DNA of 64,000 nt, taken from Bradyrhizobium sp. LLZ17 (lineage in GTDB: Bacteria > Pseudomonadota > Alphaproteobacteria > Rhizobiales > Xanthobacteraceae). The stretch is from the NCBI RefSeq assembly GCF_041200145.1, contig NZ_CP165734.1, positions 2,914,001-2,978,000 of the forward strand, written 5' to 3'. Position numbers and translations under genes: made by a program. Below, in pieces: positions 47,461-55,320 of this stretch. Position 1 is the stretch's first letter; each line of letters opens with the position of its first letter. Below the pieces are notes generated by a model that saw only the letters and a program-made list of their open reading frames with translations, was not told the origin of the DNA and made no database searches.

Positions 47461-47982
47461 CTATTTCAGCTCGGCCGCGACATGCTCGGCGTGCTGCTCA
47501 TGCCCCTGGAAGATCTTCAAGCCCGTCTGCAGCAGGCTCTTCAGCTCTGGATTGCTGGCCGAGGGAATGAGCTGGGTCTCCAGCGCGCCGTTGACCGTCT
47601 TGTGGTAGGCGACCTCATTGGCGACATAGGCCTTGTCGAACGCTGCGCCGTCCAGCTTGTCGAGCTCGGCGAGCTTGTCGCTCGCCTGCTTCGACAGCGC
47701 GCGGCTGGTGTCATTGTCCTCGGGCGTGACATTGAGCCTCTTGACCAGCGCGAGCGCCTGCTTGTTGACCGCCTCGTGATCGCGCAGCATGTCCTCGGCG
47801 AAGGCCTTGACGTCCTTGTTCTTGGCTTTCTTCACCGCCTGCTTGGCGGCATTGATGTCGATCACCCCTGCGGTGTAGGCGATGTGCGCGATCTGCGGAT
47901 CGCTCGGCTTAGCGCCTTGCGCGAGCGCAGGGCTGGACAAAAGGGCGACTGCAGCAATCGCTGCGCTCCATCGAACGAACAT
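47461..47982 (-). CDS. Exported DUF4142 domain protein
   Basis: A 173-residue protein with a signal peptide (MFVRWSAAIAAVALLSSPAL, cut after AQG). The helical DUF4142 domain reads QIAHIAYTAGVIDINAAKQA, VKAFAEDMLRDHEAVNKQAL and FDKAYVANEVAYHKTVNGAL. The tail is His-rich (FQGHEQHAEHVAAELK). It is co-transcribed with the cupredoxin gene. The upstream motif at 48034-48063 matches the one before the ECF sigma gene. Confidence 0.88.
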   Translation of the reverse strand: MFVRWSAAIAAVALLSSPALAQGAKPSDPQIAHIAYTAGVIDINAAKQAVKKAKNKDVKAFAEDMLRDHEAVNKQALALVKRLNVTPEDNDTSRALSKQASDKLAELDKLDGAAFDKAYVANEVAYHKTVNGALETQLIPSASNPELKSLLQTGLKIFQGHEQHAEHVAAELK

Positions 47983-48033
47983 GGTTTAATACTCCTGTGG
48001 CGCCGTGGCTGTGCCGGCATTGCTTGCACAGGA

Positions 48034-48063
48034 GTTGGATGAGAATTCCGCGCGAACGTTCCC
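48034..48063 (-). promoter_or_regulatory. ECF-type promoter of the DUF4142-cupredoxin pair
   Basis: On the minus strand GGGAAC, 16 bases, CATCCAAC. The same two boxes with the same spacing occur upstream of the ECF sigma gene (48796-48825). It ends 52 bases before the ATG at 47982. Confidence 0.7.
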
Positions 48064-48069
48064 GGAAAT

Positions 48070-48771
48070 TTACGCGCCGACGCCGAGACGTTTCAGCACG
48101 GCTTCGGTGAGGCGCTCGCAGCGCTGGCCGGCGAACGGAAAGGCATCCATCACGACCGGCCCGATCTTCCTCTCGACGTTCTCGCGCAGCATGGTGCGCG
48201 CACGATGCAACCGCGTCTTGACGGTCTCGACCTTGACGCCGAGCAGTTCGGCGGTCTCCTCCATGCTCATCCCCTCCATCACCCGCGCGATGAAGACCAT
48301 GCGGAAGACATCGGGCAACTCATCGATCGCGCGCTCGACGACGCGCTGGATTTCACGTTGGGCCATAGATCTTTCCGGGTCACTTGCAGCGGACGACAGC
48401 GGGAACTGGATGATCTGTGCTTCGAGTACGGCGTCCGGCAACATGTCCAGTTCGACATGCGGCTTCCGGGCCCTCACCCGGGTAAGCGCCTCGTTGATCG
48501 CTATGCGCGACAGCCATGTCGACAGACCGGACTCGCCGCGGAAGCTCTCAAGACGCGTGAACGCGCGGACATAGGTCTCCTGCACCACATCCTCGGCCTC
48601 GCTGTCGCTGCGCAGGATGCCGCGGGCAAGCCGATAGAGCCTGCGGTTGTTGGCCTGCATGATCGCGCGCAGAGCCGCCTCGTCACGGGCCAGCGCGCGG
48701 CAGATCAGCTCCGCCTCCGGCGCGTTGGCATCCAGGGCGGGGAATATTGCAGTGCGATGGATGGCGGTCAC
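48070..48771 (-). CDS. ECF-family RNA polymerase sigma factor
   Basis: A 233-residue sigma-70-family protein. Region 2 reads AIMQANNRRLYRLARGILRS, DSEAEDVVQETYVRAFTRLE and FRGESGLSTWLSRIAINEAL. Region 4 reads MSMEETAELLGVKVETVKTR followed by LHRARTMLRE. GTG start with GGAGA upstream. No anti-sigma gene is adjacent; the downstream genes are DUF4142 and cupredoxin. A GGGAAC-N16-CATCCAAC motif 25 bases before the start suggests autoregulation. The C-terminus has a short tail (DAFPFAGQRCERLTEAVLKR) with one Cys that could sense redox state. Confidence 0.92.
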   Translation of the reverse strand: MTAIHRTAIFPALDANAPEAELICRALARDEAALRAIMQANNRRLYRLARGILRSDSEAEDVVQETYVRAFTRLESFRGESGLSTWLSRIAINEALTRVRARKPHVELDMLPDAVLEAQIIQFPLSSAASDPERSMAQREIQRVVERAIDELPDVFRMVFIARVMEGMSMEETAELLGVKVETVKTRLHRARTMLRENVERKIGPVVMDAFPFAGQRCERLTEAVLKRLGVGA

Positions 48772-48795
48772 GGGCGTGTCTCCAGCTCTCCTAAC

Positions 48796-48825
48796 GTTGG
48801 ATGCAGGGCTGGCAAGAAGGTTCCC
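48796..48825 (-). promoter_or_regulatory. ECF-type promoter of the sigma factor gene
   Basis: On the minus strand GGGAAC, 16 bases, CATCCAAC, identical in boxes and spacing to the motif at 48034-48063. It lies just before the sigma gene start and just after the rhodanese stop. Confidence 0.7.
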
Positions 48826-48835
48826 GAAAAAAGCT

Positions 48836-49705
48836 CTAATCCGTCTCGATCGGCAGCCCCGGATCCCTCGCCCACTCACCCATCGATGCGTCGTACAGCG
48901 TGAGCTTGTCGTAGCCGAGCTGCGTCAGCATGAGCAGGTCGATCGTCGCCGAGATGCCGCCGCCGCAATAAAGGATCACATTCTTGTCACGCGTGATGCC
49001 TTGGGCGGTGAACTTTGCTTCGGCATCCGCAAGCGCCGTCAGCGTCTTGTCGGCAGTCGTGAGCGTTGCAGCCGGAACGTTGACGCTGCCGGGAATGCGG
49101 CCGGGCCGGCCGTAGCGGCTCGGTTCGAGACCGCGATGGAACTGCGGCCCGAGCGCGTTGACGATAACGGTTACGGGATCGCCGATCCGCGCCGCGACGG
49201 TGTTCTTGTCGACGAAAAACCCAGCGCGCGGCGCAGCCTTGAACGTCGTGGCCGGATACCCCTTGGGTGCGCCCGTCGCAATCGGCCGTCCCTCTTCCTT
49301 CCATTTGTCGAGACCGCCGTCGAGCACGCGCGCGTCGACGCCAAGCGAACGCAGCATCCACCAAAACCGCGTCGACCACATCATCGTGCCGATGCTGTAG
49401 AGCACGATGGTTTTGGATGCATCGAGGCCGTGGCGGCCGAAGGCGGCCTCCAACTGCGCCACGGCAGGCATCATGAAGAAGTGCTGCGCGGAGGCGTCGG
49501 AAAACTCACCTTGCAGATCGAGGAAATCGGCGCCCGGGATGTGGCCGGCCTCGAACGCCTTGTCGCCGGGCACTGCACGATAGGGCATGTCGCTGCCGGG
49601 AGGCGCTGGCTCCAGATACGTCGTGCAGTCGTAGAGGCGAAGGCTGGGATCGCCGAGCTGGGCGGCGAGTTGCTCGGTCGTGATGAGGGGGGTCGGTTGG
49701 TTCAT
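48836..49705 (-). CDS. 3-mercaptopyruvate sulfurtransferase-type rhodanese (SseA-like)
   Basis: A 289-residue enzyme with two rhodanese domains. The N-terminal domain is inactive (IVLYSIGTMMWSTR lacks the Cys). The C-terminal domain has the active Cys in VILYCGGGISATIDLLML. CGGGISA is closer to the mercaptopyruvate type (CGSGVTA) than to the thiosulfate type. The start MNQPTPLITTEQLAAQLGDP is typical. It may serve sulfur transfer or detoxification. Confidence 0.88.
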   Translation of the reverse strand: MNQPTPLITTEQLAAQLGDPSLRLYDCTTYLEPAPPGSDMPYRAVPGDKAFEAGHIPGADFLDLQGEFSDASAQHFFMMPAVAQLEAAFGRHGLDASKTIVLYSIGTMMWSTRFWWMLRSLGVDARVLDGGLDKWKEEGRPIATGAPKGYPATTFKAAPRAGFFVDKNTVAARIGDPVTVIVNALGPQFHRGLEPSRYGRPGRIPGSVNVPAATLTTADKTLTALADAEAKFTAQGITRDKNVILYCGGGISATIDLLMLTQLGYDKLTLYDASMGEWARDPGLPIETD

Positions 49706-49747
49706 TGACTACTCTCCCTGTCGAACGGAATTGTAGCTCTCTCCCTA

Positions 49748-49827
49748 CGTCATTGCGAGCGCAGCGAAGCAATCCAGAATCCCTCCGCGGCGGCAGCATG
49801 GATTGCTTCGCTGCGCTCGCAATGACG
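49748..49827. repeat. Dispersed palindromic repeat (80 bp hairpin)
   Basis: cgtcattgcgagcgcagcga (49748) and its inverted copy ending gctcgcaatgacg (49827) form a 29-bp perfect stem around a 22-base loop that contains ccctccgcgg. A degenerate relative lies at 34896-34926. Such elements sit between genes throughout Bradyrhizobium-type genomes. Confidence 0.75.
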
Positions 49828-49872
49828 AGGTTGCGGATACAAAGCGCCTCCTGTGTTCCAACGCCCTCGCGG

Positions 49873-51207
49873 CTACTGTTTCAGTGTCTCCAGAAACCGC
49901 ACCGGCTCGCCTTGCGACGGCGTCACGAGTTCGCCCTGCCACATCACGCGGCGGCCGCGGATGAAGGTGCCGACGGGCCAGCCGGTGACGCGGACGCCAT
50001 CATAGGGGGTCCATCCGGCTTTCGAGACGACCCATTTGTTGGTGATGGTCTCGCTGCGCTTGAGGTCGATAACGGTGAAGTCGGCGTCGTAGCCGGCCGC
50101 GATGCGGCCCTTGCAGGCCATGTTGTAGAGACGCGCGGGGCCGGCGCTGGTGAGATCGACGAAACGCGCCAGCGACAAGCGGCCTGCATTGACGTGATCG
50201 AGCATGATCGGCACCAGCGTCTGCACGCCGGTCATGCCGGAGGGCGAGGCCGGATAGGTTTTCTGCTTCTCTTCCAGCGTATGCGGCGCATGATCAGAGC
50301 CGAGCACGTCGATGATACCTTGTTCGATGCCGCGCCAAACGCCGGCGCGGTGATCGGCGCCGCGCACCGGCGGGTTCATCTGCGCGAGCGTGCCGAGCCG
50401 CTCGTAGCATTCCGGCGCGGCCAGCGTGAGGTGATGCGGTGTCGCCTCGCAGGATGCAACATCCTTGTGGTCGCGCAGAAACTCGATCTCTTCCTTGGTC
50501 GAGATGTGCAGCACGTGGATGCGCTTGCCCGTCTCATGCGCGAGCTTGACCAGCCGCTCCGTCGCCATCAGCGCCGCGGTCTCGTCGCGCCACACCGGAT
50601 GCGAGCGCGCATCGCCCTCGATGCGCAGCGATTTGCGGTCGTTGAGGCGGTATTCGTCCTCGGCATGGAACGCCGCGCGGCGGCGGATCACCTGGAAGAT
50701 TCGTCGCAGGCTTTCGTCGTCCTCCACCAGCAGCGCGCCGGTCGAGGAACCGATGAACACCTTCACGCCGGCGCAGCCCGGCGCGCGTTCGAGCACCGGC
50801 AGATCCTGCACGTTCTCGCGGGTGCCGCCGATGAAGAAGGCGAAATCGCAATGCATATTGTGATGGGCGCGCTTCACCTTGTCGGTGAACTCGGCCTCGT
50901 TCACCGTCAATGGAGATGTGTTCGGCATCTCGAACACGGCCGTGACACCGCCCATCACGGCGCTGCGTGAGCCGGTTTCGAGGTCCTCCTTGTGCGTCAG
51001 CCCGGGCTCGCGGAAATGCACCTGCGTGTCCATAACGCCGGGCAGGACGTGCAGGCCTTTGCAGTCGATCACCTCCGCGGCGGAGGCTTGCAACAGCGCG
51101 CCGATCTCGGCAATACGGCCACCCACGATGCCAATATCACGAACGCCCTCGCCGTCCTGGTTGACCACGGTGCCGCCCTTGAGGATGACGTCGAAACGCT
51201 GGGTCAT
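49873..51207 (-). CDS. Dihydroorotase-like amidohydrolase (PyrC/AllB family)
   Basis: A 444-residue cyclic amidohydrolase. FDVILKGGTVVNQDGEGVRD at the start, LPGVMDTQVHFREPGLTHKE, GGVTAVFEMPNTSPLT, VKVFIGSSTGALLVEDDE (carboxylated Lys), HVLHISTKEE, and GSDHAPHTLEEK are present. The first metal-binding motif is Gln-Val-His rather than His-x-His, so activity as a classical dihydroorotase needs care. Relatives carry out pyrimidine synthesis or allantoin and hydantoin turnover. Confidence 0.85.
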   Translation of the reverse strand: MTQRFDVILKGGTVVNQDGEGVRDIGIVGGRIAEIGALLQASAAEVIDCKGLHVLPGVMDTQVHFREPGLTHKEDLETGSRSAVMGGVTAVFEMPNTSPLTVNEAEFTDKVKRAHHNMHCDFAFFIGGTRENVQDLPVLERAPGCAGVKVFIGSSTGALLVEDDESLRRIFQVIRRRAAFHAEDEYRLNDRKSLRIEGDARSHPVWRDETAALMATERLVKLAHETGKRIHVLHISTKEEIEFLRDHKDVASCEATPHHLTLAAPECYERLGTLAQMNPPVRGADHRAGVWRGIEQGIIDVLGSDHAPHTLEEKQKTYPASPSGMTGVQTLVPIMLDHVNAGRLSLARFVDLTSAGPARLYNMACKGRIAAGYDADFTVIDLKRSETITNKWVVSKAGWTPYDGVRVTGWPVGTFIRGRRVMWQGELVTPSQGEPVRFLETLKQ

Positions 51208-51308
51208 GGCTAGAGGCCTCTCTCGTCCCCAAGCGCAGGGCTCGAGGTCTTGTCGTTTTTGCCTTGCGGGCTTACGTTCCGGAGCAACATGTCGCAAGAG
51301 ATTTTAGT

Positions 51309-52190
51309 ATGAAATCAGCGTTTCTTCCGGACCGGGGCGTGGTCAAGGTCGCGGGCGAGGATGCGCGCAACTTCCTCAATGGCCTCGTCACGACCGATGT
51401 CGACAAGCTCAAGCCGGCCCTGGGCCGATTCGGTGCGCTGCTGACGCCGCAGGGCAAGATCATCGTCGATTTCCTGATTACGGAAGCGCCGGCTGGCCAT
51501 GGCGGCGGGTTCCTGATCGACTGCCCGAGGGCGCTGGCCGACGGCCTCGCCACCAAGCTGAAATTCTACAAGCTCCGCGCCAAGGTCACGGTGGAAAACC
51601 TCTCCGACAGTCTCGGCGTGCTTGCGGCCTGGGACGGCCAGCTTGCCGCTCAGCCCGACCTCGCCTTCGCCGACCCACGCAATGGCGAGCTCGGCTATCG
51701 CATCCTGATCCCCGAAGATCTCAAGCAGAAGCTGTCCGATCTCATCGGCGCCGAACTGGTCGATGCAGCAGCCTATGAGACCCATCGCATCGCGCTTGGC
51801 GTGCCGCGCGGCGGACTGGATTTCATGTACAGCGACGCGTTCCCGCACGAGACCAACATGGATCGTCTGGCCGGCGTCGATTTCGACAAGGGCTGCTATG
51901 TCGGCCAGGAGGTCGTGTCGCGCATGCAGCATCGCGGCACGGCGCGCACCCGCAGCGTCAAGGTGCTGCTCGATGGGCCATCGCCCGAGACCGGTGCCAC
52001 CATTCTCGCCGGCGACAAGCCGGTCGGTACCATTGGCTCGACTGCCGACGGCAAGGGCATCGCGCTGGTGCGCATCGACCGTGTCGCCGATGCGCTCGAC
52101 GCAAACCAGCCGCTCAGCGCCGGCGGCATTGCGTTGCACCTCGCCGAACCTGAGGTCGTGCGCATTCCAACGAAGCAGCCTATCGCATGA
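51309..52190 (+). CDS. YgfZ/GcvT-family folate-binding protein
   Basis: A 293-residue protein that helps repair or assemble certain iron-sulfur proteins. The start LPDRGVVKVAGEDARNFLNG and LLTPQGKIIVDFLI, and the hallmark FDKGCYVGQEVVSRMQHRGT with the conserved Cys, identify it. Start at 51309; the frame is open upstream to 51264. Its stop overlaps the next start (ATGA), the first of two such couplings here. Confidence 0.9.
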   Translation: MKSAFLPDRGVVKVAGEDARNFLNGLVTTDVDKLKPALGRFGALLTPQGKIIVDFLITEAPAGHGGGFLIDCPRALADGLATKLKFYKLRAKVTVENLSDSLGVLAAWDGQLAAQPDLAFADPRNGELGYRILIPEDLKQKLSDLIGAELVDAAAYETHRIALGVPRGGLDFMYSDAFPHETNMDRLAGVDFDKGCYVGQEVVSRMQHRGTARTRSVKVLLDGPSPETGATILAGDKPVGTIGSTADGKGIALVRIDRVADALDANQPLSAGGIALHLAEPEVVRIPTKQPIA

Positions 52191-52813
52191 GCCGTGCTCC
52201 GCGCCTCCATGCCGACGGCCTGACCCGCTGCCCGTGGCCGGGCGAAGATCCGCTCTACGTCGCCTATCACGACACCGAATGGGGCGTGCCGGAATATGAC
52301 GACCGCGCGCTCTATGAAAAGCTGATGCTCGACGGGTTCCAGGCCGGCTTGTCCTGGATCACGATCCTGCGCAAACGCGACAATTTCCGCAAAGCCTTCG
52401 ACGATTTCCAGCCGGAGAAAATCGCGCGCTACACGCCCCAGAAGGTCCATGCCCTGATGAATGATGCGGGCATCGTTCGCAACCGTGCCAAGATCGATGG
52501 CGCGATCCTGAGCGCAAGATCTTATCTGGAGATAATGGAGAAAGGCCCGGGTTTCTCCAAGCTGCTGTGGGACTTCATGGACGGAAGGCCCAAGGTCAAC
52601 CATTTCAAGACCACCGCGAGCGTGCCGGCCTCGACGTCCCTTTCGGTGCAGATCTCAAAGGAGCTGTCCTCCCGCGGCTTCAAGTTCGTCGGCCCGACCA
52701 TCGTTTACGCCTTCATGGAGGCAACCGGCATGGTCAACGACCATCTCGTCGACTGCCATTGCCACGCGAGCTGCGGCAAGACGCAGCGCAAACCGCGCCT
52801 CAAGGTCAAATGA
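52187..52813 (+). CDS. tag: DNA-3-methyladenine glycosylase I
   Basis: A 208-residue base-excision repair enzyme that removes 3-methyladenine. The zinc-binding residues sit in LTRCPWPGEDPLYVAYHDTE and at the C-terminus in DHLVDCHCHASC. EWGVPEYDDRALYEKLMLDG, QAGLSWITILRKRDNF, GIVRNRAKIDGAI and FVGPTIVYAFMEATGMVNDH are family signatures. Coupled by ATGA overlaps at both ends. Confidence 0.95.
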   Translation: MSRAPRLHADGLTRCPWPGEDPLYVAYHDTEWGVPEYDDRALYEKLMLDGFQAGLSWITILRKRDNFRKAFDDFQPEKIARYTPQKVHALMNDAGIVRNRAKIDGAILSARSYLEIMEKGPGFSKLLWDFMDGRPKVNHFKTTASVPASTSLSVQISKELSSRGFKFVGPTIVYAFMEATGMVNDHLVDCHCHASCGKTQRKPRLKVK

Positions 52814-53424
52814 GCGCGAAGAAGGCGGAACGCGACGTGGCGTCTCGTGCCTGGCAGCGCATGCTGTCAGGCCGGCGGCTCGATTTGCTCGATCCATCGC
52901 CGCTCGACATCGAGATTGCCGACATCGCGCATGGGCTGGCGCGGGTGGGACGCTGGAACGGGCAGACCACCGGCGCCCACATCTTCTCGGTCGCACAGCA
53001 TACGCTGCTGGTGGAAACCGTGATGCGGCACGAGGCGCCGCGGGTCGATCAGCGCCTGCGGCTCGCCGCGCTGCTGCACGATGCGCCCGAATATGTGATC
53101 GGCGACATGATCTCGCCGTTCAAGGCCGTGCTCGACGGCCACTACAAGGCGGTCGAGAAGCGCCTGCTCGGTGCGATCCACATCCGTTTCGGGCTGCCGC
53201 CGGAATTGGCCGACGAGATCACGCAACAGATCAAGGCCGCCGACCGCGGCGCGGCTTATCTCGAAGCGACCGAGCTCGCCGGCTTCAGCGATGCCGAGGC
53301 CAAACGCCTGTTCGGCCGCGATCCCGGCCTCTCCGACAGCGTCCGGCGCGACTATCTCACGCCCTGGACCGCGGCGCGGGCCGAGAAGCAGTTTCTGGAG
53401 CGGTTCAACGCGGTGTTTGCGTAA
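52810..53424 (+). CDS. HD-domain phosphohydrolase (YfbR-like)
   Basis: A 204-residue metal-dependent nucleotidase-like protein. The HD site is LRLAALLHDAPEYVIGDMIS, preceded by HIFSVAQHTLLVE with the first His. FKAVLDGHYKAVEKRLLGAI follows. Relatives remove phosphate from deoxynucleoside monophosphates. The start overlaps the tag stop (ATGA), so a DNA-repair or nucleotide-pool operon (ygfZ-like, tag, HD) is plausible. Confidence 0.85.
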   Translation: MSAKKAERDVASRAWQRMLSGRRLDLLDPSPLDIEIADIAHGLARVGRWNGQTTGAHIFSVAQHTLLVETVMRHEAPRVDQRLRLAALLHDAPEYVIGDMISPFKAVLDGHYKAVEKRLLGAIHIRFGLPPELADEITQQIKAADRGAAYLEATELAGFSDAEAKRLFGRDPGLSDSVRRDYLTPWTAARAEKQFLERFNAVFA

Positions 53425-53429
53425 TTCCT

Positions 53430-53553
53430 GTAGGGTGGGCAAAGGCGCACTTGCGTCGTGCCCGTCGAGTTTCGCGATTGCGACCAAAGTGGTGGGCACG
53501 CTTCCGCCTTCGCTCTTCGAGCTACGGCGGACATGTCGCTTTGCCCACCCTAC
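53430..53553. repeat. Dispersed inverted repeat (124 bp)
   Basis: gtagggtgggcaaag (53430-53444) and ctttgcccaccctac (53539-53553) are perfect inverted ends, and a second internal pair is weaker. The element fills the gap between two genes. Ends of this kind recur in Bradyrhizobium and Rhodopseudomonas intergenic DNA. Confidence 0.75.
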
Positions 53554-53589
53554 GGGCGCTCGCTATAATGGCTGGCAAAAAGGTCCCCC

Positions 53590-54096
53590 ATGATCCACGT
53601 CTGTTCCCTCGCCGCCCTTCCCGAGACCGTCCGCCTGACCGGCGCCAGCCATGTGCTAACCGTGATGGCCAATGTCGAGCAGGTGGTGCGGCCGGTGTCG
53701 GTGCTGCCGGCCAACCATCTCAAGGTGTCGATGGACGACATCACCGAGGAGATGGACGGTTTTGTCGCGCCGTCGGAGGCGCATATCGACCAAGTCCTGA
53801 ACTTCGTGCGCGGCTGGGACCGCAATGCGCCATTGGTGGTGCATTGCTATGCCGGCATCAGCCGTTCCACTGCGAGCGCGTTCGCGACCGTCTGCGCGCT
53901 CAATCCGAATCGCGACGAGATCGAGATCGCGAAGAAGATTCGCGCGGCTTCACCGATCGCCTCGCCGAACCGGCGCATCGTCAGCCTCGCCGACCGCGCA
54001 CTGGGCCGCAACGGCCGCATGCTGCGCGCACTCGACGAGATGGGCCCGGGCGCGATGATGGTGGACGGCCGCCCCTTCATGATCGAGCTCGAATGA
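53590..54096 (+). CDS. Tyrosine/dual-specificity phosphatase-like protein
   Basis: A 168-residue protein with the CX5R loop VVHCYAGISRSTASAFA (Cys86, Arg92), the catalytic core of protein tyrosine phosphatases. A candidate general acid is in VSMDDITEEMDGF. Small stand-alone members occur in many alphaproteobacteria; the substrate may be protein, lipid or nucleotide. No kinase gene is adjacent. Confidence 0.85.
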   Translation: MIHVCSLAALPETVRLTGASHVLTVMANVEQVVRPVSVLPANHLKVSMDDITEEMDGFVAPSEAHIDQVLNFVRGWDRNAPLVVHCYAGISRSTASAFATVCALNPNRDEIEIAKKIRAASPIASPNRRIVSLADRALGRNGRMLRALDEMGPGAMMVDGRPFMIELE

Positions 54097-54187
54097 CCAC
54101 TGCACGCAACACCGCAGGTACGCCCTCTCTCCCGCTTGCGGGCGGTGCAATTGCACATGAGTATGGCGGGCGTAGATGCTTTCACGC

Positions 54188-54271
54188 CGTCATGGCTGGG
54201 CTTGTCCCGGCCATCCACGAACTTTCCCGCGGCGCGAGACAGGGATGCCCGGGACAAGCCCGGGCATGACG
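54188..54271. repeat. Dispersed inverted repeat (84 bp)
   Basis: cgtcatggctgggcttgtcc (54188) faces gggacaagcccgggcatgacg ending at 54271, an imperfect stem of about 25 bp. It is of the same general kind as the elements at 49748 and 53430, but with a different sequence. Confidence 0.7.
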
Positions 54272-54302
54272 GATTTGTGGCAGCGCCTGCGATCATTCCC
54301 AA

Positions 54303-55271
54303 ATGAGCGAGAGACAGCTAACGCCGATCGAGATCGGCCTGACCGCGGCCATTGTCGCGATCGAGGACCATGAGCCGCTGGTCCTCACTGCCCGCGGCGG
54401 CGACGGGCTTGCCGGCCTGCCGTTCGGCCCGTTCGATGCGCCGAGCCACCGCACCTTCGAGATCGGCCTACGCGCCTGGGTCGAGGCCCAGGCGGGGTTG
54501 CGGCTCGGCTACGTCGAGCAGCTCTATACGTTCGGCGATCGCGGCCGCCACGCGGAGACCGGTGACACTGGCGCGCATATGGTATCGATCGGCTATCTCG
54601 CGCTGACGCGCGCTGTCGATAGCCCTGCGTCCACAAATGCGGCCAGTTTCGAGCCGTGGTATCGCTTCTTTCCCTGGGAAGACTGGCGCGAGGCGCCGCC
54701 CGCGATCATTGCCCGAGATATCATCCCGGCATTGACCAAATGGGCCGAACAGGAGCCGCCGGAGACCACACGCGCACTGCCGCGCAGGGATCGCGTGCGG
54801 TTCTATTTCGGCCTCGAGGGTGCGGCCTGGGACGAGGAGCGTGTGCTCGACCGGTACGAGCTCCTCTACGAGGCAGGCCTCGTCGAGGAGGCGCGGCGCG
54901 ACGGCCGGCCTACGGCGTTGGCGCGCAAGGCGCTTCCCGCACTCGGCACTTCGATGCGGTTCGACCACCGGCGGATACTTGCCACGGCGATCGCCCGGCT
55001 GCGCGCAAAACTGAAGTACCGTCCTGTCGTCTTTGAACTTTTGCCCGCCGAGTTCACACTTACCGAACTGCAGTATACGGTGGAGGCGATCTCGGGCCGG
55101 GTCCTGCACAAGCAAAATTTCCGTCGCCTGGTCGAAATGGAGGCCCTGGTCGAACCGACCGGGGTGATGTCGACACAGACGGGCGGACGGCCGGCGGCGC
55201 TCTACCGCTTCCGCCGCGACGTGCTCCAGGAGCGGCCGGCGCCCGGATTGCGCGTGCGCTCCCGGCGCTAG
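54303..55271 (+). CDS. Nudix-like transcription regulator with C-terminal winged helix
   Basis: A 322-residue protein. The N-terminal half is a degenerate Nudix fold (TPIEIGLTAAIVAIEDHEPL, LVLTARGGDGLAGLPFGPFD) without the catalytic GX5EX7REUXEEXGU box. The C-terminal half is a winged helix (ELLPAEFTLTELQYTVEAIS, LHKQNFRRLVEMEALVEPTG) of the NrtR type. The closest described group is the putative NAD-metabolism repressor of alphaproteobacteria (NadQ-like). It lies apart from any nad gene here, so this assignment is inference. Confidence 0.75.
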   Translation: MSERQLTPIEIGLTAAIVAIEDHEPLVLTARGGDGLAGLPFGPFDAPSHRTFEIGLRAWVEAQAGLRLGYVEQLYTFGDRGRHAETGDTGAHMVSIGYLALTRAVDSPASTNAASFEPWYRFFPWEDWREAPPAIIARDIIPALTKWAEQEPPETTRALPRRDRVRFYFGLEGAAWDEERVLDRYELLYEAGLVEEARRDGRPTALARKALPALGTSMRFDHRRILATAIARLRAKLKYRPVVFELLPAEFTLTELQYTVEAISGRVLHKQNFRRLVEMEALVEPTGVMSTQTGGRPAALYRFRRDVLQERPAPGLRVRSRR

Positions 55272-55320
55272 GTTAAGATTTGCGCGATCGGCCCCTGCCC
55301 GCCGATTGCCTGGAGGCCCT

